NCBI RefSeq assembly: GCF_900113805.1
Contig: NZ_FOQT01000004.1
Coordinates: 62,001 to 126,000 of the forward strand
Origin: Halpernia frigidisoli
GTDB taxonomy: Bacteria; Bacteroidota; Bacteroidia; Flavobacteriales; Weeksellaceae
DNA: 64,000 bases
Direction: 5' to 3'
Shown here: in pieces, positions 8,888-17,143 of the stretch
Layout of the letters: the number at the start of each line of letters is the position of its first letter
How positions within the stretch are numbered: the first letter of the stretch is position 1
Position numbers and translations under genes: made by a program
The notes under the pieces: model-generated
What the model was told of the DNA's origin: nothing
Databases searched by the model: none
The model's input: the letters and a program-made list of their open reading frames with translations, nothing else

Positions 8888-8907
8888 CGCAGAAATTTAT
8901 CCCAAAA

Positions 8908-10746
8908 ATGAAGCCTTTTCAACGAATATTATATTTCGCAAAACCCCATAAAAAATACCTTTTTTTAAGTATTTTCTTTAATATTATGTACTCAATCTTG
9001 AGTATTTTTTCTATCATTACGATGCTTCCTATTCTTCGCATTGTTTTTAAACTGGATAAAGGCATCGACACTTCAAAAGTCCCGGTTTATGTGGGAAATG
9101 TGGGTAATTATTTTGGGTATTTAAAAGATCTTGCTTATTATAAAATTCAGCTGAATATTGATCATTATGGTGGCGTAAAGGTTTTGGCAACACTTTGCAT
9201 CATCACTGCTTTTTCATTTTTTCTTCGAAACTTATTTCGTTATTTGGGTGCTTATTTTTTGGTTAATTACAGAGTTGGAATTACCAAAGATCTGCGAACT
9301 TCGATGTACGATAAATTCTTAAAACTTCCCGTTTCATTTTTTACGGAACAAAGAAAAGGCGACATGATGAGTCGTATTTCCAATGATATTGGCGCTGTAG
9401 AAGGGGGAATAATGGGTGCTTTGGTAGATTTAATTAATGCGCCATTTATGATCATCGGGACGTTATTTACATTATTTGCCTTAGATTCTAACCTCACACT
9501 TTTTTCTTTAATTATTTTCCCGATCATGGGTTTATTAATTTCATGGGTCGGGAAAAGTCTTAAAAAACAAGCCACTTCTGCGCAGCAGGAATTAGGCAAT
9601 ATGTTTTCTTTGGTAGATGAAACTTTAAAATCATCCAAAGTCATCAAAATTTTTAACGCGGATATTATTTTAAATAATCGTTTTAATGCAACCACAAATC
9701 TTTGGCAAAAATTTGCCATAGGAATGAGCCGCAGAAGGGAACTGGCGTCGCCAATGAGCGAATTTCTTGGTTCAGTCACTATTCTTTTAATAACCTGGTT
9801 TGCAGGTTTAAATATTATCAACGGGACAAATGACGATCCTGTTACTTTTTTAGCATTTATTGCCTTATTTTTTCAAATCCTGGATCCGGCAAAAAAGCTC
9901 GCGAACTCTATTTCATCTATTCAAGGTGGAATGGCAAGTTTAGATCGTGTTTCTGAAGTTCTGGATTATGATCTGAAAGTTGAAGAAATAGCAAATCCTG
10001 TTTCCATTTCAGATTTAAATAAAACGATTGAATTTAAAAATATTGGTTTTTATTACGATGTTGACAATGTTATTTTAAAGAACTTTTCTTTAACCTTGCC
10101 AAAAGGAAAAACCGTCGCTTTGGTCGGACAGTCGGGAAGCGGAAAAACCACGATCGCCAATTTATTAGCGCGTTTTTATGATGTTTCTGAAGGTGAAATT
10201 TTAATTGACGGTATAAACATTAAGAATTTAAATTTAAAAGAATACCGCCATCTTTTAGGAATGGTTACTCAGGAATCTGTTTTATTTAATGATTCGGTTT
10301 TCAATAATATTTTAATGGGAAAACCTTCAGCGCCTGAAGCAGAAGTTATCTCAGCGGCAAAAATTGCCAATGCAGATCAGTTTATCACTCAGCTTCCGGA
10401 TTCTTACAACACCAATATCGGTGATGATGGAAATAAATTATCCGGTGGACAGAAACAAAGACTTTCCATCGCTCGCGCCGTTCTAAAAAACCCACCGATC
10501 ATGATTTTGGACGAAGCAACTTCTGCTTTAGACACAGAATCTGAAAAATTTGTACAAGATGCATTAGATAAAATGATGGAAAACAGAACCTCATTAATTA
10601 TTGCGCACAGACTTTCTACCATTCAAAAAGCCGACTGGATCGTCGTTATGGAACGCGGCGAAATTGTAGAGCAGGGAACACATCAGGAATTGATGGATAA
10701 AAAAGCAACTTACTACAAATTGGTAGAGTTGCAGAATTTTAAATAA
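8908..10746 (+). CDS. ABC transporter, fused permease and ATPase (MsbA/lipid-exporter-like)
   Basis: This 612-residue half-transporter has six predicted helices in about residues 15-335 and an ATPase domain in about 365-612. The nucleotide-binding motifs are canonical: Walker A GQSGSGKTT, Q-loop (GMVTQESVLF), signature LSGGQKQR, Walker B IMILDEATSALD and H-loop AHRLSTI. It would act as a homodimer exporting a lipid or hydrophobic compound across the inner membrane; similarity to MsbA is generic, so the substrate is an inference. A strong hairpin follows the gene. It contrasts with the degenerate ATPase encoded at 39980. Confidence 0.9.
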   Translation: MKPFQRILYFAKPHKKYLFLSIFFNIMYSILSIFSIITMLPILRIVFKLDKGIDTSKVPVYVGNVGNYFGYLKDLAYYKIQLNIDHYGGVKVLATLCIITAFSFFLRNLFRYLGAYFLVNYRVGITKDLRTSMYDKFLKLPVSFFTEQRKGDMMSRISNDIGAVEGGIMGALVDLINAPFMIIGTLFTLFALDSNLTLFSLIIFPIMGLLISWVGKSLKKQATSAQQELGNMFSLVDETLKSSKVIKIFNADIILNNRFNATTNLWQKFAIGMSRRRELASPMSEFLGSVTILLITWFAGLNIINGTNDDPVTFLAFIALFFQILDPAKKLANSISSIQGGMASLDRVSEVLDYDLKVEEIANPVSISDLNKTIEFKNIGFYYDVDNVILKNFSLTLPKGKTVALVGQSGSGKTTIANLLARFYDVSEGEILIDGINIKNLNLKEYRHLLGMVTQESVLFNDSVFNNILMGKPSAPEAEVISAAKIANADQFITQLPDSYNTNIGDDGNKLSGGQKQRLSIARAVLKNPPIMILDEATSALDTESEKFVQDALDKMMENRTSLIIAHRLSTIQKADWIVVMERGEIVEQGTHQELMDKKATYYKLVELQNFK

Positions 10747-10765
10747 AAAAAATTCATATAAAAAT

Positions 10766-10797
10766 AAAGCCGGCATCTGGAAAAGATGCCGGCTTTT
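10766..10797. terminator. Bidirectional hairpin terminator
   Basis: A 13-base-pair GC-rich stem (AAAGCCGGCATCT against AGATGCCGGCTTT) lies between the ABC exporter gene and the convergent Met-rich lipoprotein gene, with A/T runs on both sides. Confidence 0.88.
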
Positions 10798-10816
10798 AAA
10801 TAAAAAAAAAGACAGA

Positions 10817-11242
10817 CTATTTATTGTCCATCATTTTACCGTCTTTGTCCATTGCTGTTCCAGCAGAATTCATCATCATACCATCACTCATCATCATTTT
10901 AGAACCATCTTTCATCATAACGTTTCCGTCTTTCATTACTTTAGTTCCGTTTGACATGGTCATATCCTGATCCATCATCATCATCTTGTCGTCTTTCATG
11001 GTCATCATTTTGCCATCTTTCATCATCACGTCGCCATTTTTCATAGATGTGCTGTTGTCCATCATAGCGCCACCAGCAGGAGCCATAGCAGAAGTAGAAT
11101 CTGCCATTGGAGCTGTCGCCATTGTGGTGTCATTCATCATTGCAGCACTGTCAGAGTTTGCCATTGTGTCGGTCGTTTCTGTTTTTTTACTGCAAGATGC
11201 TAATAAAACACCTGCGGTCATAAGTAACATTACTTTTTTCAT
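10817..11242 (-). CDS. Methionine-rich lipoprotein, DUF6799-like
   Basis: This 141-residue protein has a lipoprotein signal (TAGVLLASC, Cys near residue 17), a low-complexity Ser/Thr/Ala/Met linker (about 20-65) and repeated units of the form xxMMKDGKMMxM. Examples are VMMKDGKMM, MTMSNGTKVM, NVMMKDGSKMM and SDGMMMNSAGTAMDKDGKMM. The repeat pattern is that of DUF6799 proteins (recognised from memory). Met and Asp make up much of the mature protein. The family function is unknown. Met-rich extracytoplasmic proteins often bind Cu(I) or Ag(I) or serve as oxidisable Met sinks, but nothing nearby (no copper pump or Met sulfoxide reductase) supports either here. It is monocistronic. Confidence 0.75.
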   Translation of the reverse strand: MKKVMLLMTAGVLLASCSKKTETTDTMANSDSAAMMNDTTMATAPMADSTSAMAPAGGAMMDNSTSMKNGDVMMKDGKMMTMKDDKMMMMDQDMTMSNGTKVMKDGNVMMKDGSKMMMSDGMMMNSAGTAMDKDGKMMDNK

Positions 11243-11338
11243 AATATTTATTTTTTGATTATCATGCTAATGTAATAAAAATAGATATACAAAATAATTT
11301 AAAAAAAAACAGATTATATTTTACACACAATGTGCGAT

Positions 11339-11893
11339 TTACTGACGTCTTTCGGGGTTTTGCTTTAAAAAAGCGTCCCATCCTGTGTAAGATTTTTCCG
11401 CAGAAATGCTCCCTGAATTAAAATGATGGCAGACTGCAACAGCCAAACCATCGGACGCATCAAGCGATTTTAAAGGCAATTCTTTTAAATTAAATAGATT
11501 TTTCAGCATTCCCGCAACTTGTTCTTTACTCGCATTTCCATTTCCGGTTATTGCCATTTTGACTTTTTTTGGCGAATATTCACAAATTGGAACGTCGCGG
11601 TGCAAACTTGCCGCCATTGCGACACCTTGCGCTCTTCCCAACTTCAACATCGATTGCACATTTTTCCCAAAAAATGGTGCCTCCAAAGCCACTTCGTCCG
11701 GATGAAATTCATCAATTAAGGCCAAAGTTTTATCAAAAATAACTTTCAGTTTCGTCTCGTGATTTGGATATTTTTTTAAAATAAGTTCGTGAATGGAAAT
11801 GAGTTCCATTTTATTATTCTTAATGGAAATTAAACCAAAACCCATTATCGCCGTTCCAGGATCAATTCCTAAAATTATTTTTTCGCTTTGCAT
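11339..11893 (-). CDS. ruvC: Crossover junction endodeoxyribonuclease RuvC
   Basis: This 184-residue Holliday-junction resolvase acts with RuvAB in recombinational repair. It has the RNase H-like fold with all four acidic residues visible: Asp11 (LGIDPGTAIMGFG), Glu71 (ALEAPFFGKN), Asp145 and Asp148 (SLDASDGLAVAVCHH). Length and start are typical. The gene is divergent from the PadR gene. A TAnnTTTG match six bases upstream of the ATG would give a nearly leaderless message, or the real promoter is elsewhere. The ruvA and ruvB genes are not in the window. Confidence 0.95.
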   Translation of the reverse strand: MQSEKIILGIDPGTAIMGFGLISIKNNKMELISIHELILKKYPNHETKLKVIFDKTLALIDEFHPDEVALEAPFFGKNVQSMLKLGRAQGVAMAASLHRDVPICEYSPKKVKMAITGNGNASKEQVAGMLKNLFNLKELPLKSLDASDGLAVAVCHHFNSGSISAEKSYTGWDAFLKQNPERRQ

Positions 11894-11898
11894 TAAGG

Positions 11899-11906
11899 CA
11901 AATTTA
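11899..11906 (-). promoter_or_regulatory. Possible -7 element of ruvC
   Basis: On the minus strand this reads TAAATTTG. It lies so close to the ATG at 11893 that a start about seven bases downstream would give a leaderless message. It may be a chance match. Confidence 0.3.
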
Positions 11907-11942
11907 GAGTTTTTATTTAAAATTAATGTTTAATATTTTTTG

Positions 11943-12019
11943 CTTTTTGTCATAATGAACGCAGCAAAGAGAAGAATCTTGTTTTTTGAGATTCTTCCTG
12001 CGTCAGAATGACAAAAAGA
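11943..12019. repeat. Imperfect palindromic intergenic element (about 77 bases)
   Basis: The left arm (CTTTTTGTCA, ATGAACGCAG, GAATCT) and right arm (AGATTC, CCTGCGTCAGAA, TGACAAAAAG) are imperfect reverse complements around a T-rich loop. Such elements, with the core TGTCATTCTGA and GAAGAATCT, are common intergenic repeats in many bacteria. It lies between the divergent ruvC and padR genes, so it does not terminate either of them. Confidence 0.65.
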
Positions 12020-12031
12020 TAAAAATAATTT

Positions 12032-12056
12032 TTATACATAAGAAAATTATGTATAA
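12032..12056. promoter_or_regulatory. Perfect inverted repeat, likely PadR operator
   Basis: TTATACATAA (12032-12041), five bases, and its exact reverse complement TTATGTATAA (12047-12056). It fills the space between the -33-like TTTA and the -7 TAACTTTG of the padR promoter, so bound protein would block transcription. PadR sites commonly contain ACAT/ATGT half-sites, which are present here. Confidence 0.65.
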
Positions 12057-12061
12057 CTTTG
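12054..12061 (+). promoter_or_regulatory. -7 element of the padR operon
   Basis: TAACTTTG fits TAnnTTTG. A -33-like TTTA lies 19 bases upstream. Transcription would start near 12068, which excludes the TTG at 12059 as the start codon and supports the GTG at 12083. Confidence 0.6.
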
Positions 12062-12082
12062 TTATGTATTAAAACAAAAATT

Positions 12083-12409
12083 GTGGCTAAAAAAAACGCA
12101 TTATATAAAGGAACACTTCAAAATATTATTTTGAAATTGCTTTCAACCGAAGTAAAAATGTACGGTTATCAACTCACGCAACGTGCAAAAGAATTGACGA
12201 AAGGCGAACTGGAAATGACTGAAGGCGCACTTTATCCGTTGTTACACAAATTAGAAAACGAAGGTTTAATTTTTGCGGAACTGCAAAATGTAAACGGACG
12301 AGATCGAAAATATTATTTCCTGACCAACAAAGGAAAACGCCAACAAGCGGAACATGAAGTAGAAATGAAAAGTTATTTGTTTAATCTCAATGCCATTTTC
12401 AACGTATGA
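12083..12409 (+). CDS. PadR-family transcriptional regulator
   Basis: This protein of about 108 residues has the winged-helix PadR core: KGTLQNIILKLLS, MYGYQLTQRAKEL, ELEMTEGALYPLLHKLENEGLI and RKYYFLTNKGK. It is the short form with little C-terminal dimerisation helix beyond the wing. PadR proteins are usually repressors of their own operon, here including two membrane-protein genes; the next ATG overlaps its stop codon by four bases. The perfect inverted repeat in the promoter is the likely site. I chose the GTG at 12083 (MAKKNALYKG) because the promoter places the transcription start near 12068; a TTG at 12059 is the other option. Confidence 0.9.
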   Translation: MAKKNALYKGTLQNIILKLLSTEVKMYGYQLTQRAKELTKGELEMTEGALYPLLHKLENEGLIFAELQNVNGRDRKYYFLTNKGKRQQAEHEVEMKSYLFNLNAIFNV

Positions 12410-13125
12410 TCACTTCCGAAGAAAACATAGAAATTGGCGAATTTTTAAAGGAAAAAAATTTACCATTAGATTTAAGAGTTGAGATTTTAGATCACATTCG
12501 TGAGCAATTAAGCCACAAAATGGAAGTTGAATCCAAAGATTTTTATTTGGCTTTTTCTGAAATTAAAGAATCTTGGAAGGAAGATTTGGTGATGAAAAAA
12601 ACTTTTTTTATTAGAGAATCCAGAACAAATATTCATCGTAAAACAAACCGAAAAGCAGATTTAGAAATATTAAAAAAATCGGGATTATATTTTGCAATCT
12701 ATTTTTTATTGAGTTCTTCATTTCTTTATTTTAATAAAACACTTGCGCACAACTTTATTTTGGGAATATATTCTTTAATGACTTTCATGTACTTATGGTT
12801 ACTTCTATTTAATTATAAAATGCTGAAAATTACAGCAAAATCTAAAAGAAGAAAGATAAGTTATTTGCAACAAGGAACTGCAGTCTTTACAATGGTGGGA
12901 ATTTTTATTCCAGTTTATGTTTTATTTGATTTCGAAAATAAATTTGATCGATATTATTTATCAATTTTTAATTTGATAAATCATGGTGAAATCACAGTCA
13001 TATTGTTTGCTACATTATTTACATTAAATATTTATGCTTATGGCTGGTTGTATGGTTTCATAAATTTTTTGGAATACAAAAAATCTTTAAAAATCTTGGA
13101 ACAAAAAATAAATTTTAAGTTATGA
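12406..13125 (+). CDS. Membrane protein with N-terminal HAAS/DUF1700-like helical domain (first paralogue)
   Basis: This 239-residue protein has a cytoplasmic helical domain (about 1-85) with the pattern FLKEKNLPLDLRVEILDHIR and ESWKEDLVM, then four predicted membrane helices (about 96-113, 119-137, 161-178 and 198-224). The short helical domain resembles the HAAS (DUF1700) type commonly encoded beside PadR regulators; this is a pattern-based inference. The gene overlaps padR by four bases and the next gene by four bases, so the three are probably translationally coupled. The next gene encodes a paralogue with the same architecture. Function is unknown; a role as membrane sensor or effector of the PadR switch is plausible. 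Confidence 0.75.
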   Translation: MITSEENIEIGEFLKEKNLPLDLRVEILDHIREQLSHKMEVESKDFYLAFSEIKESWKEDLVMKKTFFIRESRTNIHRKTNRKADLEILKKSGLYFAIYFLLSSSFLYFNKTLAHNFILGIYSLMTFMYLWLLLFNYKMLKITAKSKRRKISYLQQGTAVFTMVGIFIPVYVLFDFENKFDRYYLSIFNLINHGEITVILFATLFTLNIYAYGWLYGFINFLEYKKSLKILEQKINFKL

Positions 13126-13847
13126 TTTCTAAAATTGAAGAAAACAAAATCCGAGATTATTTATTAGATAAAAAACTTCCAATTGATATTTTATTGGAAG
13201 TAAATGATCACTTTATTATTCAAATAAAAACTTTAGAATTTGAGAAAGATTTATCATTTGACGACGCATTTAAAAATGTAAAAGAAAATTGGCGAAAAGA
13301 TTTGACTTTATCCTGGGCGGGAGGAATGGATATAAACGATTCTAATCTTTTAATGCGAAGGATTTCTAAAAATATTGTAAAAGATAATATTTATTTTGCT
13401 TTAAAAGTGACTTTATTTGGAATGCTTTTCACGATTTTAATGAGTAAGTTTTTGCCACAGAATTTATTTCAATATTTAATTTGTATTCTTGTTTCCGCGA
13501 TATTTATCTACCCATTAATTATTTTTATAATTAATTTTAAAAAGTTTAATTTGACAAGAAAATATGATAATTACACTTTAAGTCTTCACCAGCATAACAC
13601 GGCTTTGGTTTTAAGTTTGGCAGTTCTTCCCGTGAATTTAATTCAACAAGTTTTAAATCACCCTGAAAATTTTAATTCGTTTGGTAATTTTAAAGGGTTT
13701 AATCTAGATTTCTGGAATCATGCTTTTCCTTATTTACTTTTAATAGTTATTTTTTCATTAGCTTCATTAACAATCATTTCACAAATTAAATTTTTAAAAC
13801 AATTAGAAATCGTAAAACCTTTTTTAAAATATCTAAAACCAAGTTGA
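13122..13847 (+). CDS. Membrane protein with N-terminal HAAS/DUF1700-like helical domain (second paralogue)
   Basis: This 241-residue protein repeats the layout of its upstream neighbour. The N-terminal helical domain has IRDYLLDKKLPIDILLEVNDH and a matching KENWRKDL at the end, and four predicted membrane helices follow (about 88-105, 113-138, 155-175 and 200-218). The two share the spacing and several identities (KxLPxD near residue 15, ExxDH near 27, ExW+xDL near 62) but have diverged strongly in the membrane part, which suggests an old duplication or a heterodimer. It is the last gene of the padR operon and converges on the 405-residue protein gene with 42 bases between them and no obvious hairpin. 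Confidence 0.75.
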   Translation: MISKIEENKIRDYLLDKKLPIDILLEVNDHFIIQIKTLEFEKDLSFDDAFKNVKENWRKDLTLSWAGGMDINDSNLLMRRISKNIVKDNIYFALKVTLFGMLFTILMSKFLPQNLFQYLICILVSAIFIYPLIIFIINFKKFNLTRKYDNYTLSLHQHNTALVLSLAVLPVNLIQQVLNHPENFNSFGNFKGFNLDFWNHAFPYLLLIVIFSLASLTIISQIKFLKQLEIVKPFLKYLKPS

Positions 13848-13889
13848 AAATTAAATATCAGCAAAGTTTAAATTTAGAAAGATTTGCAA

Positions 13890-15107
13890 TCAAAAATAAG
13901 CTTCTTTACTTTTTTTAAATTTTATCAGGATATAATAATTTTCATCTTTATTGCCGAAAAAAACATAATCTAGTTTTGAAATAATTCTTTTTTGTGGCGC
14001 ATTTAAAGAAGAAAAAAAAGTTAAAAAAAGTGGATCATTTTTAAGAAAAATATAGTTGTTCTTTGACCAATTTCCTGTTTTGGTAATTTTTTCTTGCGAA
14101 TTTACGATGATTTGTTTTCCGTATTTATTGATGAAATTAGGTTGAAACGGTATCGCCGTAAACTGATTTCCACTATTTATCCATTTTTTATTTTTAAAAA
14201 ATTCCCATGTTTTATCGGGATTAGAAGTTTGGAAAGCAATAAAATAATTAGGTTTTATGATTTTTTGAAAACTTCTTTTTTCCACTTCATTAAAGTTGTC
14301 ATCATAGCCAAACGTTATGATCGTATCCTGAACCTGTTTTAATGCGACCGTTGATTTTACTGCCAAAACCCCGGAAGGATATTGAAAATTATTCCGAAAA
14401 AATTGAGAAAAAGTTTGAATATTTGAAGCGTCAAGTTCAAGATCTAAAAATTGGTTTTTTGCCTCGGCACTTTTTAGAACGCTCTTGAACAGTTTTGTAT
14501 TCGATGAGTTTTTTATCTCAATTTCATTCTCGCTACACTCGATTTCAAAGTTGGTGATTTTTTGATTTGACAAAAAAGATAAACTTCCCGTAGAAATTCC
14601 TATAAATTCATCGGCTTCAAAAAACTTGTTATTCGCGGCTTTTTTTAAATAATTAAAGTTAGAATTTGAAGTCGAAATCAAACATTTTTCATCTTCTATT
14701 TTGAGAAAAATACCGTCTTTTTGGTAGGTATTGTTGTCGGATTTATTGAATTTGCATTCTTTTAAAAAAAGCAAAAAGGCATTTAAATCTGCAATTTCAA
14801 CAACCGTATTCCAGTCGGAAATTTTGCCATTTTTTAAATGAAATAGTTGTAGATAATCAGGTAATTCAATGCCGGATTTTCGAAATAAACTATATAGATC
14901 TGACTTTTTAGAACTTTTAAACCAACCTGATGGATGCATTAAAAAGCTGAAAACTGCCTGTCGTTTTATTTTTTTTACATTAATTAAGATAACTGCATCA
15001 GCATTTTTTGGTATAAATTTTAAAGTTTTGTCCTCATGAAAAAACACAAAATAGCTCAAAATAGCGATCACTAAAAAAATGACCGGCGCAATTTTTCTTT
15101 TTAGCAT
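13890..15107 (-). CDS. Membrane-anchored protein of unknown function (third gene of secreted operon)
   Basis: This 405-residue protein has one N-terminal hydrophobic anchor (KIAPVIFLVIAILSYFVFF, about 5-23) and a large extracytoplasmic part. The region after the anchor, FIPKNADAVILINVKKIKR, resembles the start of the neighbouring 675-residue protein (LPENTVFYMEMNGKQL), and both recall the DUF3352/DUF4836-type pattern in which a protein opens with 'P.na..vi.in.k.l'. I cannot assign a family with confidence. It begins directly after the stop codon of the upstream gene with no gap, so the two are coupled. Rich in Lys, Asn, Phe and Ile. No catalytic motif is seen. Confidence 0.65.
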   Translation of the reverse strand: MLKRKIAPVIFLVIAILSYFVFFHEDKTLKFIPKNADAVILINVKKIKRQAVFSFLMHPSGWFKSSKKSDLYSLFRKSGIELPDYLQLFHLKNGKISDWNTVVEIADLNAFLLFLKECKFNKSDNNTYQKDGIFLKIEDEKCLISTSNSNFNYLKKAANNKFFEADEFIGISTGSLSFLSNQKITNFEIECSENEIEIKNSSNTKLFKSVLKSAEAKNQFLDLELDASNIQTFSQFFRNNFQYPSGVLAVKSTVALKQVQDTIITFGYDDNFNEVEKRSFQKIIKPNYFIAFQTSNPDKTWEFFKNKKWINSGNQFTAIPFQPNFINKYGKQIIVNSQEKITKTGNWSKNNYIFLKNDPLFLTFFSSLNAPQKRIISKLDYVFFGNKDENYYILIKFKKSKEAYF

Positions 15108-17135
15108 TTACAGTGTATTTGAAATCTCCTCCGGCTTTATCGCGTCACTGATATCATCAAAAAGATCAAAAAAGTACATCAGACTATTTTCTGAAGTGCT
15201 GTTAATATTATAATTGACCTCCGTTTGAATACTTTCTGCTTTTACATCAGTTTTATAAATGATTTCACCAGCATTTTTACGTAGTAAATTGTATAAATTT
15301 TGTTCTTTTTTCTCCGAAAATTCAGCGCCAAGTAAGCCAATTAGTTTTTGAATGTTTAAATAACCTGCGATGGAATGTTTTGAAGATTCTTTTGCATTTT
15401 TTTTAGTGACAGCAGATTGCATTTTTTCGCCAATATTATCTGCCGAAGTGCTGATATAGACGATTCCATCTCTTACTGCGAAAACCATATTGTCCATTTC
15501 GCTGCTGTCTGTCTTTTTGTAAAGATACAGATCGCCATTTTTTACGAAATTTTCTGCGGTGGTTTTATTCGTTGTGAGAAGATCAAATATTTTTTTCCAG
15601 TAAGTGTCATTTTCCGTTACAAAAGCAACTGTAAAATCGGGCGTCGCAACCTGTTTGGTTTTTTTAATCTCTTTTTCATTGTAGTCATCATCGTATTCAA
15701 AATCCTTATATTCGATATTTCTATAAGTCACATCGTTTAAAATAAAGATCGCATTTCCCGGAATGATTTTCGAAATGGCTTTTTCGTCCAGCACAATTTT
15801 GATTGTTTCTACCATTAAAGAAATTTCCTTTTGGAATTTCTGGTTTTCAGAGATTTTATTGATCAGATCATAAGTTGCGTCAAAACTTTTGTAACCGTTA
15901 ATGTTGAGTGCAAAGTATCCTATGCTCTTATCTGAAATTAATTTTGACAATTTTTTATTGAAATTTCCGCTGTAGAAATCACCTATCGTTTTCTGAATTG
16001 CAGGATCCTGATTGCTATAATTGCTGATCAGTTTTACCTTGTCTTTATCAAAGTACAGGTTATAATATGAATCTGAATTAGAAACTTTAGTCATATAATT
16101 CTGGATCATCGCGTAAGATGGCAAACCCGGGATCATTTGATTATTTCTGTACATAGAACTGAAATTGGAGTAAGCAAAAAGATCAGATTTATCATCTTTA
16201 AATTTCATTTTATTAGCCGGAATATCAATTATAAAATTTGAACTAAAGATTTCGTCGAAAGATTTTTCTGATAAATTCTTAACGATCTTAAATTCGGCAA
16301 TGTTGATCGAATCCATTCTTTTTTGATAATTTTTTTCCTCTTCTTCTGCATTATAATTTTCCTCATTCTCTGGCGTTGGCATTTCAGATGCTTCATCGTC
16401 TTCGTTTTCACGCGTCGGAATCTCCTTGATTTTCGGATATTTATGAAATTTCTTTAGATAAGCAATATCTTTTCGAATCCTGATATTATCTTCCTGCGAC
16501 TCTCTTATATATATTTCGTTGTCAACAATTTCTTCTTCTAAATATTTGATTTCTTCTTTATAATCAAAAGACTTATCCACCGTTTGATCTTCCGGAATAT
16601 TTGTGATAATGCTGTCGGAGGCTATTTCCGTACTGTCAGTTTCAATAAGACTATCATATTTAAAAGGTTTGCTGTAAGTTATAAATTTTAAAACAGCACG
16701 TTTTTCATTCCAGGCGACAAAAGTTTTTTCATCTAAGCTGACGTAGGAATAATTGCTTTTTTTGGTGATTTCTAAACCTTCTTTTTTCGTCGTGTTAATG
16801 AAATTTCTAAACCTTTCTACATCATCCAAAATAAAATGTGTGGAATAAGATTTTACAGAATCATTAGACGTGAAATAGTGGAATTGAGTGTCATCATATT
16901 TTATTCCCGTTTTAGAATAGTCATTCCAGATCGCCACTTTTTTATCTTTCTCCAGTATTTTTTTAAAGATCGGGTTGAATTTTGCCCAGTTCACTTTACC
17001 ATTGAGTTGCTTGCCGTTCATTTCCATATAAAAAACGGTGTTTTCCGGCAGTTTAAATTTGTTTTGTGCTGAAAATCCTAAAAATGATAAAAGCAGAACT
17101 AATGTGGAAAATTTATAGAGTAGAAAATATTTCAT
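15108..17135 (-). CDS. Large secreted protein of unknown function (second gene of secreted operon)
   Basis: This 675-residue protein has a signal peptide (KFSTLVLLLSFLGFSA) and a mature part beginning LPENTVFYMEMNGKQLNGKVNW. A strongly acidic, charged region, probably coiled coil (about 195-280, with EEEIVDNEIYIRESQED and many Glu/Asp/Lys), separates two globular regions; the second carries repeated phrases such as GYFALNINGYKSFDATYDLI and AIFILNDVTY. It may belong to the DUF4836-like group of Bacteroidota, but I cannot confirm this. It starts eight bases after the stop of the upstream lipoprotein gene and abuts the downstream anchored protein gene, so the three form one operon. Function unknown. 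Confidence 0.65.
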   Translation of the reverse strand: MKYFLLYKFSTLVLLLSFLGFSAQNKFKLPENTVFYMEMNGKQLNGKVNWAKFNPIFKKILEKDKKVAIWNDYSKTGIKYDDTQFHYFTSNDSVKSYSTHFILDDVERFRNFINTTKKEGLEITKKSNYSYVSLDEKTFVAWNEKRAVLKFITYSKPFKYDSLIETDSTEIASDSIITNIPEDQTVDKSFDYKEEIKYLEEEIVDNEIYIRESQEDNIRIRKDIAYLKKFHKYPKIKEIPTRENEDDEASEMPTPENEENYNAEEEEKNYQKRMDSINIAEFKIVKNLSEKSFDEIFSSNFIIDIPANKMKFKDDKSDLFAYSNFSSMYRNNQMIPGLPSYAMIQNYMTKVSNSDSYYNLYFDKDKVKLISNYSNQDPAIQKTIGDFYSGNFNKKLSKLISDKSIGYFALNINGYKSFDATYDLINKISENQKFQKEISLMVETIKIVLDEKAISKIIPGNAIFILNDVTYRNIEYKDFEYDDDYNEKEIKKTKQVATPDFTVAFVTENDTYWKKIFDLLTTNKTTAENFVKNGDLYLYKKTDSSEMDNMVFAVRDGIVYISTSADNIGEKMQSAVTKKNAKESSKHSIAGYLNIQKLIGLLGAEFSEKKEQNLYNLLRKNAGEIIYKTDVKAESIQTEVNYNINSTSENSLMYFFDLFDDISDAIKPEEISNTL

Positions 17136-17143
17136 AAATGAAT

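Noticed and set aside
10986-11258. 90-codon open frame opposite the Met-rich lipoprotein
   Set aside because: Antisense of a repetitive Met/Asp coding region; the minus-strand frame has a clear lipoprotein signal.
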